From: Streptomyces atroolivaceus | GTDB taxonomy: Bacteria > Actinomycetota > Actinomycetes > Streptomycetales > Streptomycetaceae | DNA length: 64,000 bases | Reading direction: 5' to 3' | Assembly (NCBI RefSeq): GCF_000717025.1 | Contig: NZ_JNXG01000001.1 | Location: 620,001-684,000, forward strand | In this document: one piece after another, positions 54,700 to 63,154 of the stretch | How positions within the stretch are numbered: the first letter of the stretch is position 1 | How the letters are laid out: the number at the start of each line of letters is the position of its first letter | The notes under the pieces: model-generated | Databases searched by the model: none | What the model saw: only the letters and a program-made list of their open reading frames with translations | Told to the model about the DNA's origin: nothing | Made by a program: the position numbers and the translations under genes

Positions 54700-54942
54700 T
54701 CATCCCTGCCGCGTGGCGGCCGGGTCCTCCTGCGGCGGCACGGGAAGGCGCTGAGCCGCCCCCTTGCGCAGATGCACCATGAGCCCGATGCATCCCGCGG
54801 CGAATCCGCTGATCAGACCCGATATCCCGTGGTTGAGCGCGTTGACGGAGGCACTCTCGGGCATACCGATGACCAGGTAGTTGACGGCGGCGCTGATCAC
54901 CGAGCCGAACGCGGCGCCGAGAACGCCGCTGACGAGTGACAC
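54700..54942 (-). CDS. Small two-helix membrane protein
   Basis: An 80-residue protein with two hydrophobic helices (SLVSGVLGAAFGSVISAAVN and HGISGLISGFAAGCIGLMV) joined by a short polar loop, and a hydrophilic tail ending PPQEDPAATRQG. I do not recognise it. GTG 54942 is chosen because the hydrophobic part begins there; no ribosome-binding site is clear. The open frame continues upstream to 55146 but runs into the initiator tRNA, so the longer form is rejected. Confidence 0.5.
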   Translation of the reverse strand: MSLVSGVLGAAFGSVISAAVNYLVIGMPESASVNALNHGISGLISGFAAGCIGLMVHLRKGAAQRLPVPPQEDPAATRQG

Positions 54943-55109
54943 GCGCAGGGGAGACGGCGCGGCTGTGCCTGTCAACTGCGCTGCGCGCACCCAGTGTTGA
55001 CCATTCAGGCCGGTGCCGAGGGGCTGCGCGGCGGTCCGAGGGCGGGGGAGCGGCGGCGGTGAGTGGTCGGAGCACCGTCCCGGATGGCGTAGAGTTGCAA
55101 TCACAACGG

Positions 55110-55183
55110 CGCGGGGTGGAGCAGCTCGGTAGCTCGCTGGGCTCATAACCCAGAGGTCGCAGGTTCAAATCCTGTCCCCGCTA
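55110..55183 (+). tRNA. Initiator tRNA-Met (CAT)
   Basis: The anticodon stem has the initiator signature GGG/CCC around CTCATAA. The acceptor CGCGGGG/CCCCGCT leaves positions 1 and 72 unpaired (C-T), another initiator feature. T-loop TTCAAAT; CCA not encoded. Confidence 0.94.
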
Positions 55184-55190
55184 CTGAAGA

Positions 55191-55226
55191 CAGAGGCCCG
55201 GATCCTTTCGAGGATCCGGGCCTCTG
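55191..55226 (+). terminator. Terminator of initiator tRNA
   Basis: CAGAGGCCCGGATCCT (55191-55206) pairs perfectly with AGGATCCGGGCCTCTG (55211-55226) around a TTCG loop. Confidence 0.92.
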
Positions 55227-55553
55227 TCGTATGCGTTGCCCAGGCCGTCCGTGCCGTCCGATCTCGGTGCGGGGTGAAGGCGCGTGCCGGGTGACCGGCC
55301 CAGGAGGCGCACGTAGCCGGTCTCCGCCCCAGGAGGAACTACGATCGGTACGGAGACGGAATCGCCGTCTTCTCACGGGATGCACCGACGATTCACACGC
55401 AGCACCGGCACTCCGGCTGACCTCCGGAGGACGGCGCTCCGGCGCGCTCCTCCCTTCGGCCGATGGCGAGTCGCCACTCGGCGCGGCTCCGGCCGGTCCG
55501 GGTGGGGCGCGGTACCGTCCGCAGCCGTGGGTGGACCGGGCAGGAGTGCACAG

Positions 55554-56711
55554 GTGGGGAAGCGGGACGGACGGCGACGGGGCGTTGCGGGGAACGTCCG
55601 TTCCCGGCGGTTCGTGCGTGCGCTGCCCGCTCTGATGATCGGTGCGGGTGTGGTCTTCGACCTGGTGACGCCGCCCGAGGTCACCGCCGTTCCGCTCTTC
55701 GCCGCCGCTCCGCTGATCGCCGCCCCGTTCTTCTCGCTGGCCAGTACCGTCCGGGTCGGGGTGGCCGCGATCCTCGTCGTGCTCGCCATCCGGGTCTCGG
55801 ACGGCACACTCGCGAAGGTCGTCCCCGTCACCGACCTGCTCACCCTGGTCACCGTCGCCGCGCTGTCCCTGGTCATCAACCGCGTCGTACGCCGCGGGAA
55901 CGAGCAGCTGGCCTCGGCCAGGGTCATCGCGGAGACCGCGATGCGCGCGGTGCTCCCGACGCCCGATGACCGGATCGGCGGGCTGCTGGTCGCGGCGCGG
56001 TACGAGGCGGCCCAGGCGGACGAGTTCGTCGGCGGCGACCTGTTCGCCGTCGCGGACACGCCGTACGGGGTGCGTCTGGTCGTCGGGGACGTACGGGGCA
56101 AGGGTCTGGACGCGGTGGCGGCCGTGGCCGTCGTGATCGGGGCCTTCCGGGAGGCCGCCGAGCAGGAGCTGTCCCTGGAGGGCGTGGTCCAGCGGCTGGA
56201 GCGGGCCCTGGCCCGTGAGGGCTCGCGGCGGGGCGGGCTCGATTCCATGGAGGGGTTCGTGACCGCCGTCCTCGCGGAGATCCCGGCCGGCTCGGACACG
56301 CTGCGGGTCGTCAACCGCGGTCACCCCGAGCCGCTCGTGCTGCACGCGGACGGCGCTCTGGACGTGCTGGCGCCGACCGCGCCTGCCCTGCCGCTCGGGA
56401 TGGGGCTGGGCGCGTGGCCGGACCGGTCCGACGAGTGGACGCTGCCGGCCGGGGCGATGTTCCTGGCGTTCACCGACGGCCTGTCCGAGGCACGGGACGC
56501 GAAGGGTGTCTTCTACGACCCGGCGGCCCGGCTGCGCGGCCGGCTCTTCCCGGGGCCCGACGAACTGCTGTCCGCGCTCACCGATGACGTACGGCTGCAC
56601 ACCGGCGGCCGGTCGACGGACGACCTGGCGCTGCTCGCGGTCGGACGGCCGGCGCGAGGGCAGCAGGAGCGGCGGACGACGGTGAAGATCGTGCGGCGGG
56701 ACAGTGAATGA
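55554..56711 (+). CDS. SpoIIE-type PP2C serine/threonine phosphatase, membrane bound
   Basis: A 385-residue protein with about four N-terminal membrane helices (ALPALMIGAGVVFDLV, PLFAAAPLIAAPFFSLA, VGVAAILVVLAIRVS, LLTLVTVAALSLVIN) and a C-terminal PP2C/SpoIIE domain. Metal-site motifs are EFVGGDLFAVAD, VVGDVRGKGLDA, EGFVTAVLAEI and LAFTDGLSEARD. Streptomyces has many such phosphatases, which act on anti-anti-sigma factors. GTG 55554 follows GGAG with 7 bases between; the open frame upstream is Arg/Pro-rich and lacks family character. It has no anti-sigma partner beside it. Confidence 0.9.
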   Translation: MGKRDGRRRGVAGNVRSRRFVRALPALMIGAGVVFDLVTPPEVTAVPLFAAAPLIAAPFFSLASTVRVGVAAILVVLAIRVSDGTLAKVVPVTDLLTLVTVAALSLVINRVVRRGNEQLASARVIAETAMRAVLPTPDDRIGGLLVAARYEAAQADEFVGGDLFAVADTPYGVRLVVGDVRGKGLDAVAAVAVVIGAFREAAEQELSLEGVVQRLERALAREGSRRGGLDSMEGFVTAVLAEIPAGSDTLRVVNRGHPEPLVLHADGALDVLAPTAPALPLGMGLGAWPDRSDEWTLPAGAMFLAFTDGLSEARDAKGVFYDPAARLRGRLFPGPDELLSALTDDVRLHTGGRSTDDLALLAVGRPARGQQERRTTVKIVRRDSE

Positions 56712-56953
56712 CCGGTCGCGACGGTAGGTAGTCGAAGGACCCCGCTCCGCATAACATTTGACACAACGTCAGAAACTGCTGGCTGAATGAGGGGTGCTCA
56801 ACTCGCCCGTTTGCGCCCGTTTGAACCCTGAAAGTCCAGGCCAGAGTGATGAACGATCTGTGGGAACAGCTTGGAATCGGACCCGGTCGTCTATTAACGT
56901 TCGATAACGCAGCGCGGTTGTACCTGTCGTCGCAAGAGGCGGCACCGTGCGCA
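56712..56953 (+). other. Promoter/leader region of the riboswitch-controlled peptidase gene
   Basis: No gene is supported. The sequence is A+T-rich for this DNA around 56890-56910 (TATTAACG, GATAACGC), probably including the promoter of the riboswitch transcript, but I cannot assign -35/-10 with confidence. A short repeat GCCCGTTTG/GCCCGTTTG lies at 56807-56824. Confidence 0.45.
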
Positions 56954-57092
56954 GCGCCGAATTCCGCAAGGGAACCGGGGAACCACCTACATGGGGTGAA
57001 TCGGACACCTGTGTCTCGCGCGAGACGAAGGGGTCCGTAGGAGACCTTCCTGCTCCGAACCCGTCAGCTAACCCGGTAGGCGAGAAGGAAGG
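56954..57092 (+). promoter_or_regulatory. Cyclic di-AMP riboswitch (ydaO/yuaA type)
   Basis: The conserved core of the ydaO element is present in order: GCGCCGAATTCCG, then GGGAACCGGGGAACCAC, ATGGGGTGAATCG, GTAGGAGACCTTCCTG, GAACCCGTCAGCTAACC and GGTAGGCGAGAAGGAAGG. CCTTCC and GGAAGG can close the 3' helix. It ends at the ribosome-binding site of the M23 peptidase gene, so ligand binding could hide or expose the start. In actinobacteria this riboswitch typically controls cell-wall hydrolases such as resuscitation factors and turns them off at high c-di-AMP. Confidence 0.92.
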
Positions 57093-57108
57093 AAAGGAGT
57101 GCGCCCAC

Positions 57109-58149
57109 GTGGCGTCCAATCAGCCTGCCCCCGAGGCACCGTCATCCTTCAGGACCGGCAGCTTCGGTGATGAGGACAGGACGTGGGAGGAATGGAACCC
57201 CACCGAGGAGTCCATCCGCCCCGTACGCGGCCGGCACCGCGTAGCCAAGCAGCGCGGTCTCGCCCGTAGCTCCACCGTCCTCGGCGTCGGCGTCATCGCG
57301 GCCGTCGGTGCGGGTGGCATGGCCACCGCGCAGAGCAAGCCGCCGGTCTCCATCTCCCTTCCCGACTCCATCGCGGACAGTCTTCCCGATGCCAAGTCCC
57401 TTCCCGGCGTGGGCGCGTTCATGTCCGGCGACGCGGATTCGGACCACGAGACGGTCGCCGCCTCCTCCCCGCTCACCACCGCGGGCATCACCGCAGCCGA
57501 GGCCGAGCAGGGCAGCACCGACGCCGGCGAGGCGCTGCGCGCCCGCATCCTCCAGCAGGCCGAGCAGCAGCAGGCCGGAGCCGAGGCCGAGGCCAAGGCG
57601 GCGCAGGAGCAGGCAGCGGTCGAGGCCGCCGCGGCTCAGGCGGCGAAGCAGCAGAGCAAGGCAGAGGCCGAGGCCGCCGCCGAGAAGAAGGCAGCGGAAG
57701 AGGCGGCGAAGAAGAAGGCGGAAGCCGAGCGCCTCGCCAAGCTCGCCGCCAGCTACGCGGTCCCGACCTCGTCGTACTACATCAGTTCGGCCTTCGGCCA
57801 GGCCGGTTCGATGTGGTCCTCCGGTCACCACACCGGGCTGGACTTCGCGGCCCCGACCGGCACTCCGGTCAAGGCCGTGCACAGCGGCACGGTGAAGTCG
57901 GCCGGCTACTCCGGTTCGTACGGCTACCGCACGGTCCTGGAGCTCGATGACGGCACCGAGGTCTGGTACTGCCACCAGTCCTCGATGGACGTGACCGCCG
58001 GTCAGAGGGTCACCACCGGCCAGACCATCGGCCGCGTCGGCGCGACCGGCAACGTGACGGGCGCTCACCTGCACCTGGAGATCCACACCCCGGACGGCAC
58101 GGGCATCGACCCGATGAGCTGGCTGCGCGGCAAGGGCCTCACGATCTGA
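57109..58149 (+). CDS. Secreted M23 peptidase with coiled coil, under c-di-AMP riboswitch control
   Basis: A 346-residue cell-wall peptidase. A cytoplasmic head (about 50 residues) is followed by a membrane/signal helix (STVLGVGVIAAVGAGGMATA). A spacer and an Ala/Glu/Gln/Lys-rich coiled coil (about residues 140-220) lead to a C-terminal LytM domain: SGHHTGLDFAAPTGTPVKAV (zinc His and Asp), VWYCHQSSM, and HLHLEIHTPDG (HxH). It probably cleaves peptidoglycan during growth or germination. GTG 57109 follows GGAAAGGAG directly after the riboswitch. A 15-base-pair hairpin ends the unit. Confidence 0.93.
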   Translation: MASNQPAPEAPSSFRTGSFGDEDRTWEEWNPTEESIRPVRGRHRVAKQRGLARSSTVLGVGVIAAVGAGGMATAQSKPPVSISLPDSIADSLPDAKSLPGVGAFMSGDADSDHETVAASSPLTTAGITAAEAEQGSTDAGEALRARILQQAEQQQAGAEAEAKAAQEQAAVEAAAAQAAKQQSKAEAEAAAEKKAAEEAAKKKAEAERLAKLAASYAVPTSSYYISSAFGQAGSMWSSGHHTGLDFAAPTGTPVKAVHSGTVKSAGYSGSYGYRTVLELDDGTEVWYCHQSSMDVTAGQRVTTGQTIGRVGATGNVTGAHLHLEIHTPDGTGIDPMSWLRGKGLTI

Positions 58150-58277
58150 GCCCCCGGGGCTTCCGTGCGATCGGCGCGGAGGACCCCAGCCCTTTCCGCG
58201 AGGTCCCGCCGTACGCCCGGATGGCCGGGCGGACCTTCGCGGAATCGGCCGGTGCCGGCATCCGGCGCACCAGTACC

Positions 58278-58320
58278 CCGGCGGCCCTGACGCACGACCC
58301 CCCGACGTCAGGGCCGCCGG
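58278..58320 (+). terminator. Terminator of the M23 peptidase gene
   Basis: CCGGCGGCCCTGACG (58278-58292) pairs perfectly with CGTCAGGGCCGCCGG (58306-58320), 13-base loop. Confidence 0.88.
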
Positions 58321-58398
58321 TCCGTCCCGGCGCGCTCCTGAGGGCGGTCGGCTCCGTGGACCGGAATAGTTGCCTCAGCCGACCGGTTGTCCCCAGGT

Positions 58399-59343
58399 AT
58401 GACATCTCTGCGCCCGCTCGGTTCCTCGAGCCTTCAGGTCTTTCCCCTCGCTCTCGGCGGCAACGTCTTCGGCTGGACGGCCGACGAGGACCGGACCTTC
58501 GCCGTCCTCGACGGCTACGTGGCGGCCGGCGGCAACTTCATCGACACCGCCGACTCGTACTCCGCCTGGGCCCCGGGCAACGAGGGCGGTGAGTCGGAGA
58601 CCCTCATCGGCAAGTGGCTGGCGTCCCGCTCCCGCCGCGACGATGTCGTCATCGCCACCAAGGTCGGCGCCCACCCCGCGTACAAGGGACTCTCGCCCAC
58701 CACCGTCAAGGAGGCGGCCGAGGCGTCGCTCCGCCGGCTCGGCACCGACCACATCGACCTCTACTACACGCACTTCGACGACGAGAGCGTCCCCGTCGAG
58801 GAGATCATCACCGCTCTCGACCAGCTGGTGAAGGCCGGCACGGTGCGGGAGATCGCCGCCTCAAACATCAGCCCCGAGCGGCTCCAGGCCTCCCTCGACT
58901 TCTCCGAGCGTGAGGGCCTGGCCCGCTACGTCGCACTGCAGCCGCACTACAACCTCGTCTCGCGCGACACCTATGAGGGTGCGCTCCAGGACACGGCCGC
59001 CCGTGCGGGGCTCGCCGCCGTCCCGTACTTCGCCCTCGCCTCGGGCTTCCTCACGGGTAAGTACCGTGCGGGTGCCTCGGTCGAGAGCGCGCGGGCCGAG
59101 GGCGCGGGCAAGCACCTGGAGACCGAGCGCGGACGCAAGGTGCTCGCGGCGCTCGACAGGATCGCCCAGGAGCACGACGCCGAGATCGCCACGGTCGCAC
59201 TCGCGTGGCTCGCGTCCCGGCCGACCGTGGCCGCGCCGATCGCCTCCGCGCGTACGGTCGAGCAGCTGCCCGCACTCGTGGCTGTGGCCGGCCTGCGGCT
59301 GACCGGGCAGGACCTGGCGGAGCTCACCGAAGCCTCTGCCTGA
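58399..59343 (+). CDS. Aldo/keto reductase
   Basis: A 314-residue (alpha/beta)8-barrel NADPH oxidoreductase. The catalytic tetrad is visible: Asp and Tyr in FIDTADSYSAW, Lys in IATKVGAHP and His in LYYTHFDDESV. The cofactor-binding C-terminal part has VALAWLASRPTVAAPIASAR. The substrate is unknown; members reduce sugars, aldehydes or ketones. ATG 58399 (MTSLRPLGSSSLQV) matches the family N-terminus; a TTG at 58387 is in frame. It ends 5 bases from the convergent PrsW-type gene, with no room for a separate terminator. Confidence 0.92.
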   Translation: MTSLRPLGSSSLQVFPLALGGNVFGWTADEDRTFAVLDGYVAAGGNFIDTADSYSAWAPGNEGGESETLIGKWLASRSRRDDVVIATKVGAHPAYKGLSPTTVKEAAEASLRRLGTDHIDLYYTHFDDESVPVEEIITALDQLVKAGTVREIAASNISPERLQASLDFSEREGLARYVALQPHYNLVSRDTYEGALQDTAARAGLAAVPYFALASGFLTGKYRAGASVESARAEGAGKHLETERGRKVLAALDRIAQEHDAEIATVALAWLASRPTVAAPIASARTVEQLPALVAVAGLRLTGQDLAELTEASA

Positions 59344-59348
59344 AGCGT

Positions 59349-60797
59349 CTAGGCGGGCGGTGTGCGGCGCCCGCCGTCGTCCATGTACGGGTTGTGACCG
59401 CCGTAATGCCGGTGCGGTGCGGGGAGCTGCTGCGGAGGCGGGCCGCCGTGGGGGAACTGGCGCGGGAACGGGGGCGGCGCAGGCCGGTGGGCGCGGAGCC
59501 GGCCCGTCGCGTGTGCCGCGTAGGTGAGGGCCGGGCCCGCGATGTCCCGGCGGTGCCAGAGGTGGTGCAGCAACTCCTGCTCGCGGAGGGCGAAGTCGGG
59601 GCCGGCGCCGTCGTGCCGGGCCCTCCGGCGGAGCATGGCCAGGGAGGTCGCGAAGGACTCGTACTCCGCGACGGCGCGGGCCGCGGCCCTTCCGCGTGCG
59701 CGGTCGGGGTGGCTGTTCCAGTGCCTGGCCATGTCCCGCGCCATCCCCCGCGCCCGCATCGAGGCCAGCGCGAGCGGCTCGGCGGGGGTCAGCCAGCCGG
59801 CCGCCGCGTACACCGGCAGCTCGGTGGATAGCGTGCGCAGCTCCCTCTGGCGCGACCAGATGGCCAGCCAGGTCACCAGGCCGAAGGACGGCACCATGAA
59901 CACGCCGTACACGAGGTAGAAGCCGTACGGCCCGAAGGACGACGAGCCGTTCCACAGGGCGTGCATGCCCATGGCGAGGACGAGTCCGAGCAGTGGCAGG
60001 ACGATCCGGCGCACCCGGTGGCGCGCCCCGCCGAGTGCCGCGAGGCCGAAGCCGATGCCGGACAGCACCGTGAACAGGGGGTGCGCGAACGGCGACATCA
60101 CCACGCGTACGAAGAACGTCCCCGCGGTCACCGAGGCGAAGCCCGTGGTCCCGAGCTGCTGGTCCTCCCCGAAGGCGTTGCCCAGGTAGAGGATGTTCTC
60201 GGTGAAGGCGAAGCCGGTCGCCGTGAAGCCCGCGACCACGATGCCGTCGACGATCCCGCCGAACTGCCGTCTGCGGAAGAGGAAGATCAGCAGGACCGCG
60301 ACGGCCTTCGCGATCTCCTCGACGACCGGGGCGACGACCGTGGCCCCGAGGGTGTCGGCGCTCGACGGATCCGCGGTGGCCGTCGCTATCCACCGGGTGG
60401 CGAAGGTGTTGGCGATGATCGCCACGAGTGCGGCGGCACACGCACCCCAGGAGAAGGCGAACAGCAGATTCCGCCACGGGCCCGGCTCGACCCGGTCGAG
60501 CCAGCGGAACGCCGCCATCAGCAGGGGCACCGGAAGCACGGCCAGCCCCAGGCCCACCAGGAAGCCCTCGGTGCCGGTCTGTTCGCGCACGAGGGCCAGG
60601 ATCACCAGACCGCACAGCGCGAGCACCGTGATCAGCGCACCGGCGCGGAACGCCTTGCTGCGCCAGACCATGCCGACGCGGCGGGGCCGGTAACGCCACT
60701 GGCCTCGCTCCGGGACGGCGCCCAGGTACTCGTCGAGCTGCTGCTCCTCGAGAACCGGGACGGCCGGCTGCTGGTGCTGCACGGACCCCTGGGACAC
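59349..60797 (-). CDS. PrsW-family intramembrane metalloprotease
   Basis: A 482-residue membrane protein with about eight helices. The PrsW motifs are present: EExxK in VVAPVVEEIAKAVAVLL, FxxxE in ATGFAFTENILYLG, and His residues in MSPFAHPLFTVLSG and GMHALWNGSS. In Bacillus subtilis PrsW starts regulated proteolysis of an anti-sigma factor. The hydrophilic C-terminal third (Arg/Ala-rich, then Pro/His-rich, FPHGGPPPQQLPAPHRHYGG) is an actinobacterial addition. GTG 60797 begins MSQGSVQHQQPAVPV. It lies downstream of trmB on the same strand (70 bases). The target is not evident. Confidence 0.9.
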   Translation of the reverse strand: MSQGSVQHQQPAVPVLEEQQLDEYLGAVPERGQWRYRPRRVGMVWRSKAFRAGALITVLALCGLVILALVREQTGTEGFLVGLGLAVLPVPLLMAAFRWLDRVEPGPWRNLLFAFSWGACAAALVAIIANTFATRWIATATADPSSADTLGATVVAPVVEEIAKAVAVLLIFLFRRRQFGGIVDGIVVAGFTATGFAFTENILYLGNAFGEDQQLGTTGFASVTAGTFFVRVVMSPFAHPLFTVLSGIGFGLAALGGARHRVRRIVLPLLGLVLAMGMHALWNGSSSFGPYGFYLVYGVFMVPSFGLVTWLAIWSRQRELRTLSTELPVYAAAGWLTPAEPLALASMRARGMARDMARHWNSHPDRARGRAAARAVAEYESFATSLAMLRRRARHDGAGPDFALREQELLHHLWHRRDIAGPALTYAAHATGRLRAHRPAPPPFPRQFPHGGPPPQQLPAPHRHYGGHNPYMDDGGRRTPPA

Positions 60798-60867
60798 CCG
60801 ACGACCCTAACGAGGGGGACCGACACCTGGCCACGCCGCGGGGTGCGGGGCGCCGGGCGTTGGCCGA

Positions 60868-61782
60868 TCAGCGACGGGTGAACAGCACGTCGTGCACGCA
60901 GTGGCCCTTGTCCAGCCCCTGGCCCTCGAAGCGCGTCAGAGGACGGAAGGCGGGCCGGGGCGCGTAGCCGCCGTCCGCCTGGGTGTTCTCGAACAGGGGG
61001 TGCGCCGTCAGGACTTCCAGCATCTGCTCCGCGTACGGCTCCCAGTCCGTCGCGCAGTGGACGACCGCGCCCGGCTTCAGCCGCTGCGCCACCAGGTCGA
61101 GGAACTCCGTCTGGATCAGACGCCGCTTGTGGTGGCGCTTCTTGGGCCACGGGTCGGGGAAGTACACCCGGAGCCCGTCCAGAGCGGCCGGCGCCAGCAT
61201 CTCGCGGAGCAGGATGATCGCGTCGCCGTTGGCGACGCGGACGTTGGACAGCCCCGCCCGGTCCGCGAGGCCCAGCAGATTGCCCTGGCCGGGGGTGTGC
61301 ACATCGACGGCCAGAATCCCGGTGTCCGGGTCGTCGGCCGCCATCTGGGCCGTGGCCTCGCCCATACCGAAGCCGATCTCCAGGACAACCGGGAGGCCGT
61401 CGAACAGGGTGGGGAGATCGATCACGCCGCGGCCGTCGATGTCCAGGCCCCACTTGGGCCACAGCCGCTGAAGGGCGTCCTCCTGGCCGGCGGTCACCCG
61501 GCTGCGGCGGGGCTGGAAGCTGCGGATCCGGCGCTCGTGGTGCGAGCCCGCCGGGTCGGCCGCAGGTCCGCCGGGGAAGCGGGGTTCCTGACGGAGCCTG
61601 CGCTGGCGCTCGAAGGAGGCGGCGCGTCGTGCTGCCGCGTCGGCGTCGGCGTCCGTCTCCGCGCGGGGGGCGGTCGCGGGCGCTGCTTCCGGCGCGGTCG
61701 CGGGCGCGGCCTCCGGGGCGTGGCCGGGCTCTTCCGGGGCGGGGCCGGGCGTCTCTGGGGTGGGGTTCACAGGCTCAGACAC
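60868..61782 (-). CDS. trmB: tRNA (guanine-N7-)-methyltransferase
   Basis: SAM-dependent enzyme that methylates G46 of tRNA. The 304-residue product has the TrmB core: LEIGFGMGEATAQMA (SAM loop), ILAVDVHTPGQGNLL, VRVANGDAIILL and the diagnostic YFPDPWPKKRHHKRRL. About 80 Ala/Pro/Glu-rich residues precede the core, longer than in most bacteria. GTG 61782 lies inside the end of lhgO (8-base overlap), so the extension depends on this start; a later start would trim the low-complexity part only. Confidence 0.94.
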   Translation of the reverse strand: MSEPVNPTPETPGPAPEEPGHAPEAAPATAPEAAPATAPRAETDADADAAARRAASFERQRRLRQEPRFPGGPAADPAGSHHERRIRSFQPRRSRVTAGQEDALQRLWPKWGLDIDGRGVIDLPTLFDGLPVVLEIGFGMGEATAQMAADDPDTGILAVDVHTPGQGNLLGLADRAGLSNVRVANGDAIILLREMLAPAALDGLRVYFPDPWPKKRHHKRRLIQTEFLDLVAQRLKPGAVVHCATDWEPYAEQMLEVLTAHPLFENTQADGGYAPRPAFRPLTRFEGQGLDKGHCVHDVLFTRR

Positions 61783-63031
61783 AATGACCCGATTCTACGG
61801 CGGGAGGCGTCCACCCCGTCGCGCGAGCTCGCTGCAGGGCCCGTCGCGCCACCTCCCTCCCGATGGGCAGGGACGCGGTGGCCGCGGGAGAGGGGGCGTT
61901 CAGCACGTGCACGGTGTGCGGGGCGTCCCGGATCAGGAAGTCGTCCACGAGTGTGCCGTCCCGCAGGACCGCCTGGGCCCTGACCCCCGCGGGGGAGGGC
62001 CGCAGATCGGCCTCCGTCACCTCCGGAAGCAGCCGCTGGACGGCCCGGGTGAACGCGCTCTTCGACAGCGACCGGTGCACCTCGCCCGCCCCGTACCGCC
62101 AGTGCCGCCGGGCGATCCGCCAGGAGCCTGGCCAGGCCAGGGTGGCGGCCAGCTCACGAGGGTGGACGACCGTCGGGCCGTATCCCTCGCGGGCCAGTGC
62201 CGGTACGGCGTTGGGCCCGACGTGGACCGTGCCGTCGACACCCCGGGTCAGATGCACCCCGAGGAAGGGGAAGGCCGGGTCCGGCACCGGATAGACGAGC
62301 CCGCGCACCAGCTCCGGCCTGGCCAGCTCGTAGTACTCCCCGCGGAACGGCACGATGCGTGCCCCCGGGTCGTCACCGGCGAGCCGTGCCACCCGGTCGC
62401 TGTGCAGTCCGGCGCAGTTGACGAGCACCCGGGCCCTGACCACCTGGCCGTCCGACGTGCGCACCGCGACGCCCCACGGGCGCCGGTCGACGGCGACGAC
62501 CTCCGCGCCGTAGCGGATCTGCCCGCCCGAGGCGCTGACCTCGGCGGCGAACCTGACGGCCACCGCGGTGAAGTCGCACACCCCCGTCGTCCCGACCCGG
62601 ATCGCCGCGACCCCGCGCACCTCTGGTTCGTACTCCGCGATCTGGGCGGGGCCGAACTCCCGCACCGGCAGGCCGTGCGCACGGCCGCGCTGGACCAGGG
62701 CGTGCAGCCGGGGCAGCTCGCCCCTGCTGGTCGCGACGATCAGCTTGCCCGTCACCGCGTGGGCGATGCCGTGTTCCGCGCAGAAGTCCACCAGCTCGGC
62801 GGCGCCGCGCACCGCGTAGCGCGCCTTGAGCGAGCCCGGCGGGTAGTAGATGCCGCTGTGGATCACCCCGCTGTTGCGCCCCGTCTGGTGCCGGGCCGGG
62901 CCCCACTCCTTCTCCAGCACCGTGACCCGGGTGCCCGGTGCGGTGCGCGTGATCGCGTACGCGGTCGACAGACCGACGATTCCGCCACCGATCACCAGCA
63001 CATCGCAGTCGTACGCCGCGTGCGTCATCAT
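61775..63031 (-). CDS. lhgO: L-2-hydroxyglutarate oxidase
   Basis: A 418-residue FAD-dependent oxidase of the DAO family that returns L-2-hydroxyglutarate to 2-oxoglutarate. The dinucleotide-binding motif is VLVIGGGIVGLSTAYAI. LhgO signatures are ARHQTGRNSGVIHSGIYYPP, VPFRGEYYEL, FPFLGVHLTRGVDG and VHVLNAPSPAATASLPIG. ATG 63031 follows GGGAGGTGG; the open frame continues to 63082 without family character. It overlaps trmB by eight bases, indicating co-transcription of lhgO-trmB and perhaps the PrsW gene. Confidence 0.93.
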   Translation of the reverse strand: MMTHAAYDCDVLVIGGGIVGLSTAYAITRTAPGTRVTVLEKEWGPARHQTGRNSGVIHSGIYYPPGSLKARYAVRGAAELVDFCAEHGIAHAVTGKLIVATSRGELPRLHALVQRGRAHGLPVREFGPAQIAEYEPEVRGVAAIRVGTTGVCDFTAVAVRFAAEVSASGGQIRYGAEVVAVDRRPWGVAVRTSDGQVVRARVLVNCAGLHSDRVARLAGDDPGARIVPFRGEYYELARPELVRGLVYPVPDPAFPFLGVHLTRGVDGTVHVGPNAVPALAREGYGPTVVHPRELAATLAWPGSWRIARRHWRYGAGEVHRSLSKSAFTRAVQRLLPEVTEADLRPSPAGVRAQAVLRDGTLVDDFLIRDAPHTVHVLNAPSPAATASLPIGREVARRALQRARATGWTPPAVESGHCV

Positions 63032-63154
63032 CACGCCACCTCCCACCCCGATAGTGCACTGACCCACTGACAACGGGCTCAAACCAGGGACGGCGTGTGC
63101 GTGGCGGGAAGGTCCGCTCCCGAATGCGGAGCAACCAGGGCGTACCGGTGGTCC

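Noticed and set aside
54386..55168. A 260-codon minus-strand frame starting opposite the initiator tRNA
   Set aside because: Its start lies inside the tRNA gene and its composition is Arg/Pro/Ser-rich without domains; such frames opposite tRNAs are artefacts.
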